From assembly GCA_950295325.1 (NCBI GenBank), contig OX485806.1, forward strand, positions 38,378,001 through 38,442,000: DNA of 64,000 nt. Direction: 5' to 3'. Origin of the DNA: Polytrichum commune (taxonomy: Eukaryota; Streptophyta; Polytrichopsida; Polytrichales; Polytrichaceae). The notes below the pieces were generated by a model. It was not told the DNA's origin and searched no databases. It worked only from the letters and a program-made list of their open reading frames with translations. Positions 1 to 12,944 of the stretch are shown here, in pieces (position 1 is the first letter of the stretch; each line of letters opens with the position of its first letter). Both the position numbers and the translations under genes were made by a program.

Positions 1-2590
1 TCAAACTTGAACATCCCCCCAATTTAAGCTATGTCAAAGAAATGAGGTTTCCAAGTCCCTCAGGTAATGTTGTCAAGCTTGAACAATATCTCAAATCAAG
101 ATCCGTCAAAGAAGTGAGGTTTCTAAATTCTCTCCAATAATGTTTGTAAGCTCTTGCATTGTGTCAGATTCAAGTGCATCAAGTTTCCAAGTCCCTCATG
201 TAATGCTTCGAGCATTTCCAATCCCTCTACATCAAATTTTTTCAAAGAATGCAATTCCCATAGTTGCTTAGGCAATTGTTGAAAGTTACCGTTTATAACT
301 ATGGCCTTCAATTGACATAAATGTTCTTGAACTTGTGAAAGAGGTATTTTTCACAGTTGGAAGTTGGTTAAAGCATTGTTGATATGATCATGAATCAACA
401 AAAGTAGAAGATTGCTTAGATCCAAGTCTAAACAAGAATTCCTACCTTGTAAATGGCACTACGATATTTTATATAATATACCTTGAACTTTCTTGGTGCC
501 CTACTTTGCAAGATGTAGGAATTATATCAAAACAAATAAAGTACTAATAGTCATATATTGTTTTGCGAAAAGATGGAATAAAATGAATCATTACAATGCC
601 TATACAAGAATTTAAATTGATTTTGAACATCTTGACTGTCATAATAATGAAACTAACGGTCCAATCAAATTTAAATCAAATTACATGTTTTGTTTATATA
701 GACTTTACAACATGGAACAAACATTGTCATACAAATTGTTCACTACAATTCATACCTTGGTTGTAGATTGAGTTGAAGGAATCGAGTGAACGCTCCAAAC
801 TGGAGTGCCCAAGTATTCTTCATCCTTTTCCACAATCATTTGTCCCATGTCACATACTTGGTCGTGCATTTTCTATGCATCCATATGTGTCAACTTTTAC
901 CAATGACCGCTCTACAACATATTGAATGACTTTATTGGGGGGTATCATTACTGGTCCACACGTCCTATTGACATCCCTTCATGCCAAACATCCTTGCAAA
1001 AGAAGCACACTATGTTCGAAAACATATTTCTCTGAAATCCCAATCCATCAAAGCTTAGCTTCAATGTGCTCCAAAGCTTCATGTCTTCAAATTCTTCTTT
1101 GTTACCATCCAAGCATCTCCCCCTTTTATTTCTTCATAATGCTCGTTCCCAACTTCGTAACCTCCTTTTATCCCACAATAATGCACCCAATACTCCTAGG
1201 CTTAAAGGCAAGCCATTGCAAGCTCCCACTATTCTTCCTCCTATGTCACAAAATTCAACATGTAAAGAACCTCCGGACCTACACGAATGATGGATATAAA
1301 GCTCCTTTGTTGCATTTTCATCCAATGTATCAACCTCAAATTTGCCATTCTCGCCAACACAATCTTTAATCTTGTCCCAATGGTGGGTTGTTAAAATCAA
1401 TGTGATGCCCATGTTGTCACTCAAAATATCCGGATGGAGAAGACCACCTAGTTGATCTTGATCCCTTATATCATCCAATATTATAAACACCTTCTTACCA
1501 ACCATAAATTGCTTTAACATGTCTTGTGCATCCACTTTTATTCTTCAAGTCTTTGGCAAAACATGATGCATTGTGTGCATACTTCAATTCATGAAATAGA
1601 ACATTTGCCAATGTAGTCTTTCCAATACCACCCATGCCAAGAACATAACTCATCTATGCTCTAGCCAACTCCACAATAAATGAATTTGATGAGAATCGGA
1701 TGGCTCAAGCCTGCTAGAATACCAGTTGTCTTTGCAAAAGTCTGGGATTCCATTTGAAACTGGCAAAATCTTTGTTGCACATTGAAATCCCAACCATATT
1801 GATTCATACACCGCACCATATCCTCCTTTCCCAATTTGTTCTAGGAGTTTTGGTTTCAATGAATCAACGACAATTGGAATCTCCACACCATCGAGTTCTC
1901 CACCTTCTAGTTGCAAGTCCCCCAATCTTTGCCACAAATGTTCTTTCTATTCATAGGTGCTACCATCTTTGAGCCTTTCTTCAAGAACTCTTCAATCGTC
2001 TTCAATCATCTTCAATCTCCTTCAAGGTGGGCATGTCAAAATCAATAATAAACATGATAGAATGCGACCTTGGATGGCTTGATGAATGCATCTCATATAT
2101 CACATCCCAACAACACTTCAAATCGGACACAAGTTCTCGAAAAGCCTCCTTGTTATTTATTTGGAATGCAATTGCTTGACATCGATTTTGATTTCCACAT
2201 TCACTAACCACAATTCCCAATTTGTGTAATGTAACATAGTTCCGCAAGTGCAACACCAAAGTCTTGGACCTCGCTACTCAATGTGATCATCTCACCAACA
2301 CATTCTACGATTATGTTAAGCTCGGTGAGAAGATGTTTACATTGCTTTTTATTCAATACTTCATTTCCATTCGAAATCTCTTCAAGTCTCCTTATTTCTT
2401 CCTTTTGCCATTGCAATAAACCTCCAATGTCATATTTGTAAATGGTTCCTCTTTGCCAATATGTCCAAAACATCATAAAGCAAGTGCCAATAAAATCCCA
2501 AAACCTTGATAGTTGCTCAAAAAATATTTGTAAAAGCGTCGCCATGATGAAATATTTGCTGGAAAACCAAATTGTCCCGGCCGCCAACAA
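1..2590 (-). pseudogene. Broken protein kinase-NBS-LRR resistance-type gene
   Basis: Reading the minus strand from 2590 downwards gives the parts of an intracellular immune receptor in order. First come helical N-terminal segments (about 2545-2002) in two overlapping frames. Next is a truncated protein-kinase N-lobe (1937-1760) with the glycine loop GKGGYGAVYESIWLG and an A-T-K lysine motif. Then follow an NB-ARC P-loop GMGGIGKTT (about 1645-1610), kinase-2 VFIILDD and GLPL (1535-1134), an MHD box MHDQVCDMGQ (870-841) and LRRs of the type LPEGLGNLISLT (from about 310 to the edge). Frames change repeatedly and stops interrupt it: after the N-terminal part, between kinase and P-loop, after GLPL and within the LRRs. 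The kinase C-lobe is missing. Introns could explain some breaks (a GT donor lies near 745), but not all. Kinase-NBS-LRR fusions are described chiefly from mosses. It continues off the left edge. I infer a decayed receptor gene. Confidence 0.75.
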
Positions 2591-4787
2591 ATGTCCAAGG
2601 AAGGAACAATATGCATAATTCCAAGCATATAAAAGTGGTCACTCCATCTGCAAACATACATGTAACATACAATCATAGTGACAACCACCTAAAATCTCCA
2701 CAACTCACAATGAAATTATACATTGAATAGCTACATACAAATTGTCATGAAAGCGCATGTCACAAGGCCAACAAGTTTCCATGTCAAACAAGGAATTCAC
2801 GATCTTCTAACTATTTTCGTAGCTTCAATGAAATTGCTATAAAACACTTCGACACAAGAGAAAAAGGGTGTTGAGAGGAAGAGAAAAACTCCTTCAATGT
2901 ATTCTTGCTTACTTAAAAATGCATGAAATGACACCCATACCAGAGCTGCAACAAAGATCGACCAATGTCTCCTTCATTGATAGGAACCTTCCAATGCCTA
3001 CATACATGAGATGGCATCCAACTGACACAAACTTCTTGCTTCATGGTCCAAAGAATAGTTCACCTATTGCGAACCCCCTAGATCATAGCTAATCGGACAT
3101 CATGCTCAACATCTATAATACAAATGATAACATGTGTTTATGTGCTCCAAATTAATCCCAAATTTATTCTTGAAATGGCTTCAACATGAGATGTCCAACA
3201 AACTGCATGATTCTCACTTTCTAGGGCTTTCTACTCCAAACTGACATCAGATAGGGTTCATAAATTGCAGATTAGCCCAAAAATAGCTCAACCAAGATCA
3301 TACTCTATGAAGTATAAAACCAATTAGATCTCTCTATGTGCAAATCTTCTTCCATTGACTACATACATTTGATGTCTCTGGCATGAAACTCTAGCTTCAT
3401 CTCATGGAAATACAATTCAGTTACTTAATGGAGAATCCAAAAACTATATCCCTCCATGACTTCACCAACAACATAAGAACAACCACTTGGTCCTTGCACT
3501 TGGTTCAACTACTTTAAAACCCCTTGCTACGACCGTAGTACCATGACAGATCAAACTTTAATTCGTTGAAACTGCCTTTAAGTGACAGTGCAATGGTGTG
3601 ATAAAACCATTAATTAAAGCATTGACAATGATGACATGGCACATATTTGAGATGCAAAGTTGTTGAAACTTGAAATTACCATGATACTACATAATATGAG
3701 TGATGTGTTGTTCAGAAGACCAATCAGAGGCCAAATGGTGATTGCACATAGTAGCTCAAACCTCACCAATCTTGTTCTAGACACGTCCACCAAAGGCCTC
3801 TCAAAGAAAAAGGGTGACAGGCCTGGGCTAGACTGTAACAGAAACTTCGCCTCTTCAACACCCCCCTCCTTCCACAAACATGCACGCACTCACACCACCT
3901 GCCTCGCAGTACCTGCGACAACGTTCCTGGCACTCCCAAGACACGGCGGCACCTCTCTCCCCTGTTGTGTCCTCTTGCAACCATCCTGCGTGAAGTAAAC
4001 CCTAGCCGCAAAGAGACTCTAGACCTTGACCATCATCGATTTGGATAGAAAGTGAACATCAATTTGGACACAAAGTGAACAGTGTTTGCATCCAAACTCC
4101 TGTACCCTAAACCATCGTCCTCTTGTCATCCCTATCATCCACCAATGTTTTGGACAAAATGCGAGGAGTGTTTTCGTCTAGATCCATGTAGTCCAATGCG
4201 AGCCTGCATCATTATTGGTGTTCCCTATGACTCTGGTCTGAAAGTGCGGTAACCCTTCCTGCAATTCCTATAACACAGGAGTGTTGCGCGTCTTGCAAAT
4301 TGATCACTGCAGAAGCCACTTCCAAATTCCTGTTTCAAATTGCGGCCATATTCTTTCCATCTCTTGACTTCCTATTCATCACCCTCTCCGGATAGAGATA
4401 GGTCCTGTCTTGTTCTTCATTTTTTGCAGTTATGATCCGACCAGTTTCTGTGTGCTTCATTGGCTCTTGTGACAAAACTGTTAACATTGTAAACTCACAC
4501 ATGACCTCACATACATCCACCAAGAACAAGGTTCTTCGTGATCTATTTTTGTAGAGCTTAATCTACAGAAATGTGTAGATAACCAATGTAGAGAATAGTA
4601 GATAGTAGTATAATGCATGTCTCTGAATGGTCAACGTAGATTTCAACTCACAAGACAAAATCCACTTGTTATTGGCATCTAGAAAACTCATCCCATGAGG
4701 AAACTACATATACTTTTAAGGCAAGTGCCACGATCATTCTTCAATCACACGGTAAGTCACATCTGTAAATGATGTGAAGGGAACAGA
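2591..4787. other. Intergenic, no gene recognised
   Basis: The short open frames here (for example 3614-3889 minus and 3660-3998 plus) overlap each other, lack family motifs and look like chance. The stretch lies between the start of the immune-receptor relic and the 3' end of the TatD gene, so it should contain the TatD 3' UTR just below 4788. I see no tRNA, repeat array or terminal inverted repeat in it. Confidence 0.5.
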
Positions 4788-7700
4788 CTACCATGGCTTG
4801 CCAGAAAGGACCGCCCCTGCCAGTGTGTCGATATCATGCGGGAAAAATACCCTACAGCAGAGCCACACCATAGCCCATTATTAACCACCCCGATAACATG
4901 AACAACCCTTGCAGGGCTTTCTCTATTGACAAATAGGTAGACAGCTTTTCCAAATAATCCATGTATCAGTAGAGCAAAGTCTCGTTCCAGCTTGATGAGC
5001 ACCACTTCTGCAAAGCTGACTAAAGACATGAATCGTCCTCGGACCATTAGTCATTAGGTAAACAAGTACAGATATTGAGTGGGATACATCACATCTGACT
5101 ACATTGCATTAATTTACGATTTGCATTACATAACTTCCATATACTATTCAGAGGAATTTGCAAAAGCCATGAGGGGTATACCTGCATGTATTTTCATACA
5201 AAGTTTGTGCAAAGCCACCGACATCTTGCTCTTTCCGATGTGCTGCTATGACTTCAAGAACTTGCCTGCAAATGTCCTTAAGTTAGCCAACTGTGCAACA
5301 AATATGTCCAATAAGCATCAGCACAGATTTGGCAAACCTGGGGTTTTCCAATCTGGTGAGATTGATTGATCAAAAAGAACTGAGGGGAAAATAATTGGTT
5401 CTCATTGGATCCAGAACCTTCATGGATTTGCTAACATTACGTGTGGCCATTTTTGAGATGAACTCGTCAAGCCATTTCAAAAGTATCTAGTACCAAATGC
5501 CACCAACATAGCACTATACAGAGTAATCAGAAGGTAACCTAATTTGACATGGCTCATTGCGGCCCTTCACAAGTGAACGAATGTCATGTTTCTCCTTTTT
5601 CTTTGAGGGCCATGTTGTTGTCACATGCTTGATTCCAGCATGTGTGTTCTTGATCTCACAATATGGAGAGTCTGTTTCTATCATCATCCTCTCCACTGGA
5701 ATCCCTGCCATTACATCCAGATTTTCTTGCGTCTTCAATGAGCAGCCGTTGATTCCTGTGACTTGCCAATAAGGTTAATGAGACAGCAAGGTCGATACAC
5801 TGTTGTGGCCTTATTCACTCTTCCTTATCCCACTAAACAAATAGATACATACTCTGGATTATCACAATGTACACAACACACTCATACTCAACACACCCAT
5901 ACTCAACACAAACAGACCTAGAATTACAATTGAGGAACCCCTTCTAGTATGTTGTGATAAATGTCTCTGCCTCCTCGTACAATCTAGACATCTAGTAAAA
6001 ACTTGCAACCACAATAGTTAATTCACTTCCAGATTACATCTCCAAATTTCTGGTATATAGGATATGAACTGTTCCTTAAAATCTGAAATACATGAGATGA
6101 CGTTTCTATAGGAGGAACTTTGAGATGTTACAACTTACAAGTAAAACTACACCTCTGAAATCTACATAGAACTCATAATTGTCCAATTTTCAACAGAGGG
6201 TGTGTACCTATATAAAGATTGGGAATAGCTAGCAACTGATCCCGTTCTTCTGCACTTCCAGTGAAAGAATGAACTACACCAGCAACGAATCTGTTAGCCA
6301 AGCACAAGACAGAAGTAACAAAAGCTAAGAAATTGATATTAATAAGAACAAATCCAATAGAGAAGAACACCATCTTAAGAATCGGAGTTTTTGCGGCCTT
6401 CCAGAAGATCTCCAATCCATGTATGTGACACAATGTGAAGCAAATCTATGCTAAGTGTAGCAATAGTATCAAGACGTATTCATGGTACACCAAAGGGGTA
6501 GAAAGAGGACTTTTAAAAAAACAAAACAAAAAAACAAAAAACAACAACTAATACACATAGATATGTCATTTAGGCATCTTGGCTTACTTACCTGTGTTGG
6601 TTGCCTCCCACAATGTCTAGAAAGTCAGGAGCTGCTGCACGCATATGCAGAAATAAAGGCAGCTTTGTCGCCTCAGCAATCTCAAACTGTCTTTCAAAAT
6701 ACCTGCAGACTCCAAACTACACGGCCTTAAACCTTATAGGTCACCCAGAATCTTCAGTCATCTAACACTCGGACTCTCTTATTGAAGAAAGGTCGTTGCA
6801 TGAAAACCTGATGCGAATTGAGAGTGTTCTACTAAAAAAAGCATTCTACCATGTCATATATTAAAACATACAGTCTCAATGACGGAAATGCAAACATGTA
6901 CATCAAGAATTACAATGCAAAATTATTTTAGAAGATTGATGAAATGACACAGATATTGTTCCTGTCTATCACACAATAGAATTGCTTCATACTAGTGAAG
7001 TTTACAGAACAGAACAACATACCGACGTTGAACATCAGCAGAACAAAATTGGAGGCGGTCATAATCCAAACCGCACTCACCAACTGCTACAACCTGGATT
7101 TGGTATATTCCACCACAAGTTACTGTTTGCTTAATGTGCCAGTGTCAAACTTGTGATCTATTTAACACAAAAAAGGTCCATGGGCATATCACACCCTTGG
7201 ACATTCCCTACAAGAATCATATATACAATTGATTGTCAACATCCCCCAGAACGTAATAGTAACCGACTTTGGTGTCTTCCAATACAAGTCATCATACCAT
7301 GCATTGTGAGGACTAGTACAGCAAAGGAGTCCACATTGCCACTATAAGTTAAAACAGGTGAATACCTTTCCCCTAGCAGCACCCTCTTTTGTGAGTTCTA
7401 GAAGTTCACGGAGGTGCTTCTCTGGGTCTCCACTACTTTCAAACTCCTGCAAATATGTCACCCACTATGAGAATGATTTTCCGGAAAACAAAATTAAATG
7501 CAGTCTCCTTTGAAAAGGGATGATGTGAATGAAAGTCTCCTCTGAAACATGTCAAGAAAGCATGAAGATCAAAATCTTAAAAGCAACTCTCACCACACCT
7601 CGCATCGAGTAGGATGCACACCTATTGTGCAGAAGAGACGGCCTGCAATCCTTCCCAAAGGAATCAAAAGTCAAGCACTATCCACTCAAGAAAGAAATTT

Positions 7701-9667
7701 TCCAATTTTAATTGATTAATTATATAGATATAAATAAATAAAACTCCATGGTCTGACTCTATTTGTAATCCTAAAACAGGCATCACGAGAATTAGAAAGC
7801 CCTCAAAGACTATTGCCTCCTTTCAAAGGTGAAAACCTTGAACGAGCGTGGACAAGCCGGCTTGCCCTTATCTCCCTCAAGGACAAGCCCCTAGGTTCCC
7901 ACATGGTTGGTTGAAAATAGCCGATTCACCCAGATAACCCCCTATTATTAGGTGGGCCATAGGGTGCACAGGAAAACCAAGTTAAAGAAGGTCACCCAAT
8001 TTAGGCTAGCACCATTCCGACCTTAGGCAGCCCAACTCGTAGTTCCCATGAGATCCATGGTTAAGGCCTTGGGTTTAAGCCACCCAAGCACTATCCATAA
8101 CCACTACGAAGGTGATGTTTAAAGCATAGTTCAACCTGTAACCAAGGAAATGCTCCAGCTGAATTCCGTAGCATGTGGGAATAGGGATGTCAAGAACTAC
8201 ATGAAATTTCCACTACAAAACATGTCATTTAGTTCCTAACCCCTGAGATTGTCACTCTAATTTATCTGGCATTCATGATAAGAGTACAGCTTCATACCAT
8301 CTGTCTCAGCCAAGGTCAAGGCTTCCTTTGACTCCTTCAGAGAGCCTCCAGTCACCTAGCAGAGTTCAAAATCAGAATAACTCGAACGCAATTGCTGCTA
8401 TTAATGGATTAGACATTGCATAAAAATCTCACTATCATTGAACTGACTGACATCTGAGGTATACTTTGTGAGTGCCTCACATCAACTTTTAACCCCAACA
8501 TGCCTCTGCTGATGATATTTTCATATCAAAGACCTGAAATGTATATCATTGGCTCAAACTCTAATTCTAGATGTTAAAACTTGGTCCAGGTTCGAGTTGA
8601 AGATTTCTGAACCCTCCCAAAAGAGAAAATTATCTAGAAGTAGCCAAGTTATGAAATAAGCCTCACAATGATACGATCAACTCCTGCGTCCCATGCACGC
8701 TGCAGAACATGAACTACATCTGCTGGGTGGCATTGCTTGCCATGGTAGCTCCCAGCAAACATGCCATCTGATCACAAGATAACCAACAACAAAATTTCCA
8801 CACAGCATTACCACATCTGAGATTTCTGTCTAGGAGCAATCTGGTATCAGCAAGTCCCAGCATCCAGATTAAAACATGGACGGTAAACCCTATACTTCAC
8901 CGGTGTTGGACTGGTATAACCTCTGTATGATACAACATGGGTATATGTAAAGGGGAATTTTCTTTTTTTTTAACAACTAGGGTACAGTCATGTGACGATA
9001 TTTTTTATTTGGATACCATTTGGGTTTGTATACCATCCAAAGACTTTCGTACCTAAGTAAAATTACCCTACTATCAATATGATATGCAGATTGTATTGAC
9101 CCAAATAATGACTCGGGTATACAGAGATTATCTCATCTTGTGATACCCACCAAGCATCAATATCTGATTCAATTACAATTTTGATACCGGTTTGGTAGGT
9201 CCTTTGATACCGTTGTTCATATTCTATATTGATAACATGCACTCACCTAGATACCAGTCCAACACTAGTTTAAACCCTAGAGCTCTCTCCTATGTACACA
9301 GTCAAGAACAACAAACAACGCGTTAATGAAATCCACACAAATTTAAAGGAGTCATCAATGGATTAATACCTGTAAGATTGGCTCCAATATCTGCCAACAA
9401 TATCCACAACTGGCCAAGTGAGAAAAGACTGCAAAATTCACGTGTACAGACAATGCGTCCAAGTGAGACAACAGATCTGTTACTATTTACAGTACAAAAA
9501 ACTCTAATTTATGATGAATGTCCAATATTATGCATAACTAAGTAGTCATATGCAAACTCAATGGCTTTGTATACACTAGCCCTGAATCCATAACTTTAAA
9601 TTGGCACAAGACTGTATAAGAGCCCATGTTCATTGATCCTCGGACCTATGAGCTTGAATTGCGGCAT
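4788..9667 (-). CDS. TatD-family metal-dependent deoxyribonuclease (TATDN1 type)
   Basis: Twelve exons join in frame to 318 aa, the usual TATDN1 length: 9667-9646, 9390-9370, 8767-8667, 8355-8298, 7642-7599, 7446-7366, 7093-7023, 6702-6592, 6290-6208, 5755-5539, 5265-5182, 4851-4788. The protein starts MPQFKLIDIGANLTDGMF. TIM-barrel metal-site motifs follow: VHPTRC (His77), GECGLDYD (Glu115), LPLFLHMR (His152), VHSFTG (His177) and ETDSPY (Asp226), then the family signature INGCSLKT and a C-terminal FFPHDID. In the family these residues bind two divalent metals for phosphodiester hydrolysis. Eukaryotic members act as 3'-5' exonucleases or endonucleases and are linked to DNA repair and apoptotic DNA breakdown. 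All catalytic positions are present and every junction keeps phase. Exons 1 and 2 are only 22 and 21 nt. A duplicated promoter-like module lies upstream at 10459-11047. Subcellular location cannot be read from the sequence. Confidence 0.93.
7700..8120. other. GC-richer block inside a TatD intron, possible old insertion
   Basis: Within the intron between exons 4 and 5 (8297-7643) this stretch differs from its AT-rich surroundings. It has several short GC-rich words and a self-complementary segment around GGGTTTAAGCC. It could be an old SINE or other transposon fragment, but I find no clear target-site duplication or terminal repeat, so it stays unassigned. Confidence 0.2.
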
Positions 9668-9805
9668 GATGCCTTTGCGAAACGCCACTTGGATTCTGGA
9701 ACACTTCGTGGACACTGAAGAGATTCAGAAACCGACAAAATTGCACCACCGATCAAAGCAGGAGACGAATTCCTGCCACACCACATCCATACCAATTTAT
9801 GAAGT

Positions 9806-9873
9806 CCCAATTGCACTAATAAGGGTGCTAGTTTGAAATCCCAATTGCACTAAGAAGGGTGCTGGTTTGAAAT
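9806..9873. repeat. 34-bp tandem repeat, two copies
   Basis: Two adjacent 34-bp units (9806-9839 and 9840-9873) differ at two positions. They lie about 140 bp upstream of the TatD start codon at 9667, possibly in its 5' leader. No function is evident. Confidence 0.8.
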
Positions 9874-9949
9874 TTATATTGATTATGTAATGGGCCCCAC
9901 CTGAAGCCAGGGCTATGGTAAAGCTCGCTATAAAATACTCTATATCATA

Positions 9950-10458
9950 AAGGTCCGTCCACCTTCGACTAGGGCGATGTTCCAAACCTCTGGTCCAATG
10001 TACTCCAGACTCTAAAATTCCTCATTCCTGTCTCTTCTCAGCTCAATTGCCGGTAACGTGCCAATAACTGACCTGCCACATTCCTGTCCTCTTTACAACT
10101 ACCACGATGCCCTAAACTCTGAACTTTTGCGCTATACCATACTCCTCATCGGAATTGTCTGATTCCAACTAAGACGATGTTCCAAACTTCTGGTTCAGTG
10201 AATTCCAGACCCTAATTCTTTTTGTCTCTTCAAAGCTAAATTGTCGAAAAAAGTGCCAAAAACTGACTTGCTCCATCCATAAAATCCCCATCACAACTAC
10301 CATAATCCTTTAAACCCTAAACCCTCGCGCTACAAATTACTCCTCCTCAGGATTTCCAATTTCAGTGTAAGACGATGTTTCAAACCTCCAGTCCAAAGAT
10401 TTCCAGACTCTTAATCCCTCGTTCCTGTCTCTCAAAGCTCAATCGCCTAAAAGGTGCC
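9950..10458. repeat. About 200-bp degenerate tandem repeat upstream of TatD, roughly 2.5 units
   Basis: The word GCGATGTT or ACGATGTT followed by CAAAC recurs at about 9974, 10174 and 10372, a period of 198-200 bp. The following 80 bp (ending in GTGCCAA) are recognisably shared by all three units. The third unit breaks off exactly where the repeated promoter module begins at 10459. The second unit ends in AAACCCTAAACCCT (10312-10325), a plant telo-box-like motif often found in 5' regions. The array sits between the promoter-like module and the TatD ATG, so it is probably leader or leader-intron sequence. Confidence 0.7.
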
Positions 10459-11047
10459 AATATCGTCCAGAATTACAGGTCACAATGTAACCCTCTCTCC
10501 CACTGGAAACGCATGGGACTTCTCAAACCCTACTCAACACCGGAATGGCCACGACACATCTACACAATCCTCCCCAAATTTCGAGAACGTAAACGAAATG
10601 TTCATGTCAGCAATTGAAGCCATGCAAAAATTCTCAACAGAGATTCTACTTCACCGGTTATCATACGTGAAGTAAACCCCGTGCCTGTCGAAATTCAACA
10701 ACCACGGGCATGTGCAACAACAGAGGAATGTGTTCACTAAATAGCAGGATGTTGTGGTATTTTACCTGGAGGCCGCCAAAGCTGTGCAGCCCTCTGCGAA
10801 TGAATCGTCAGTGGCCGTTTTTTTTGTATATAGGCAGAGGTGTGAAGAGAAAGAGAAAGAGATAGAGGGGGCGAAGATCCTTAGGTCGCCATAGCTCAGC
10901 TTTTTCTGCAACGCAATCCCCTTCGGAAGGAAACACAAAGTTAGCCCCATTGGTGGATGAATTCAGTGTGGATGAAGTCCTAATGTTACGTTTCATCCGT
11001 CAGTGGAGAATCTGTTCTTGGAATTCGTCCATTCTCTATCTAGAAGA
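10459..11047 (-). promoter_or_regulatory. Promoter / 5' UTR exon module upstream of TatD, near-identical copy of 63411-64000
   Basis: About 589 bp match 63411-64000 in the same orientation with only scattered substitutions; I estimate about 96-97% identity by eye. Read on the minus strand it holds a TATA-like element (TATATACA at 10835-10826), a short G+C-rich segment and a good splice donor CCAG/GTAAAA after 10766. This looks like a core promoter plus a non-coding first exon. In the SufD copy the matching donor pairs with an acceptor next to the SufD ATG. Here a possible acceptor TTTTAG/GCGATT lies at 10446. Because it precedes TatD in the sense direction it may drive TatD, with a spliced leader of over 1 kb. 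That use is an inference. Confidence 0.6.
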
Positions 11048-11622
11048 ACACTCGAAAGGGGATGAATGCGCATGATGATATACATCCTTGCTATATCATC
11101 CAAATCGGTGTACTGACCTAATGCCCCCATTCTATGTTATCGAAGGGGTGAAGTTAACCTCCCCCTACAAATTTTTAGGGTGAGGGGTGTTAGTTTGGAT
11201 AGGGATTGGGGCCCGCGATCCAGCAACGTGCACAATAAAAACTCCTAATTTTTTGATCCCAAATCAAAAATTATTGACTTCAAAATAATAATAAAAATCA
11301 GCCTTGAAAGGTCACTTGTCCACAAAACCCATATGGAGTGCACTTCATCTTCAAGGTCCAAAATCTAGTTTATATGTTCACTTTCACTTAATAAATAAAC
11401 AATTGATTGGGATTTCATTCTCAAAGTGAACATGTCAATAAAGCATGTAATTAACTTTGAAGTCAAAAATATTATAAATCCACATTAGCATAGAAGTTAT
11501 AATTGTTGTGACTTTCCATTTGAAAGGGTTTTTGTCATTCTGAACTGAAACTTAAATAAGCATAATAATTAAAGGATATTTAAATGATAATATTTTAGCC
11601 AATGCCTTCTACTTTCACAAGG

Positions 11623-11847
11623 ATTCATACACATTCAAACTAATTAAGCATGTTAAGCCGATTTAGCCTAATGAACCTATTAAAGCCTATTTAAATCTAA
11701 AACGTGCTTACTTTAATTAATTTTGACTTAATTCGCATATGAGAATTGATGTGCTTGATTACACTTGTTTAGGCTTTATTACACTGAGTTAGGTTAATGT
11801 GCTTACTTGCACTTAATTAGGCTTAATTAGTTTGAATGTGTATGAAT
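11623..11847. repeat. Perfect 27-bp inverted repeat with 171-bp spacer
   Basis: Bases 11623-11649 are the exact reverse complement of 11821-11847. A third, imperfect copy of the right arm lies at 11911-11937. The spacer and flanks are built from variations of the words GCTTAATTAG and GTGCTTA, giving extra self-complementarity. This could be the remains of a small foldback element. Confidence 0.75.
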
Positions 11848-12907
11848 ACTTGTAGAAACTTGGGCATGGCATTCAATTACGGTTATCTATACTTAATTAC
11901 ATTCAATCATGCTTAATTAGTTTAAATGCGTGTGAATAGGGTGTGTTAAAATCCAAGTTTGAAAATTTTCAAGAATTAGACAAACCATATAGAACTTTAT
12001 ACCCTATCCAAGAGTAAGAACCTACATATTTCAATAGAAATTCAACATCTCAACTTTGACCCACATATTGTAATGAGTTGCCTCAAAATATGTAAATTGC
12101 AGTACCAATAGGATCACTCAATTTTGGAAGAAGGAGAAGAACTCCGGTCCATGTAGAGAGGGGCCGGAGTGAATAGAGTGTCTGTTCGTAGGACATCCTT
12201 GGCCATACCCTAGGGTAGTGGCGTTGGATGTAATACTACTTCACCCAATTTTGGACACTAATGCAACTTGCTTAGGGCTAGACACCCATTCTTTTTGAGC
12301 TTTCCACTCATCACTAAAGTAAGGAGGTTTAGTAAAAATCCAAACCCCATACTCGTGATTAACTTATTTCAAGTGGTTCCCTCTAGATTAATTTTGGGTC
12401 CTTGGTGTCATTTATGAGGTTTGATATTAGAAAATGGTATGATGTAGTTGCCAGATTACATTTTCACCTTAGGTTGTGCCCTTAATTAAATATGCATACT
12501 AAGTAGTCCTATTAGTATGAGTGGAAAATGAGCTTGGAAATTATTAGCTTGGGCTACACTAATTTACTAGTCAAGATGGAACCAACTTGGGTCTATTTAT
12601 GGGCTTGTTTCTAATTGAAAAGCGATATGGTTCCATGCAAGAAGCAGGGCTCCAATGGCATATTGTAGAGGTGATTTAGTGAGCAATTTCATTGTACTAT
12701 TTTTTTGTTTTTTGTTTTTTTGGAGGTAATAGAAAAAAACACCTTGCATCTTCATAGAGAATTCTGATCAATGCATTGAGTACTAATTATAGGGAAAAAT
12801 TAGCACAAAGTAAAGTAATTAATAATTTTTATTTTTTTAGAAAACCAATAAATGCGGCTCACGCTATTTTTCTACTAGAAACTTAGTGTGGGTTGAAAAT
12901 TAACGTG

Positions 12908-12944
12908 GCCCACATTAATTCTCATTATGAGAATTAGTGTGGGC
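12908..12944. repeat. Short near-perfect hairpin
   Basis: An AT-rich stem of about 18 bp with one mismatch and almost no loop: GCCCACATTAATTCTCAT faces ATGAGAATTAGTGTGGGC. Related words (CTCACGCTATTT, TTAGTGTGGG) nearby suggest a decayed inverted-repeat element covering about 12850-12990. Confidence 0.6.

Noticed and set aside
3614..4011. Overlapping open frames on both strands near 3.6-4.0 kb
   Set aside because: They overlap each other antisense, lack family motifs and have no splice context; most likely chance.
9633..9836. 67-aa plus-strand frame over the TatD start
   Set aside because: It is antisense to TatD exon 1 and contains no recognisable domain; the minus-strand exon explains the region.
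10312..10325. Interstitial telomere repeat (AAACCCTAAACCCT)
   Set aside because: Only two units; better read as a telo-box-like promoter word. A similar pair occurs near 63004.
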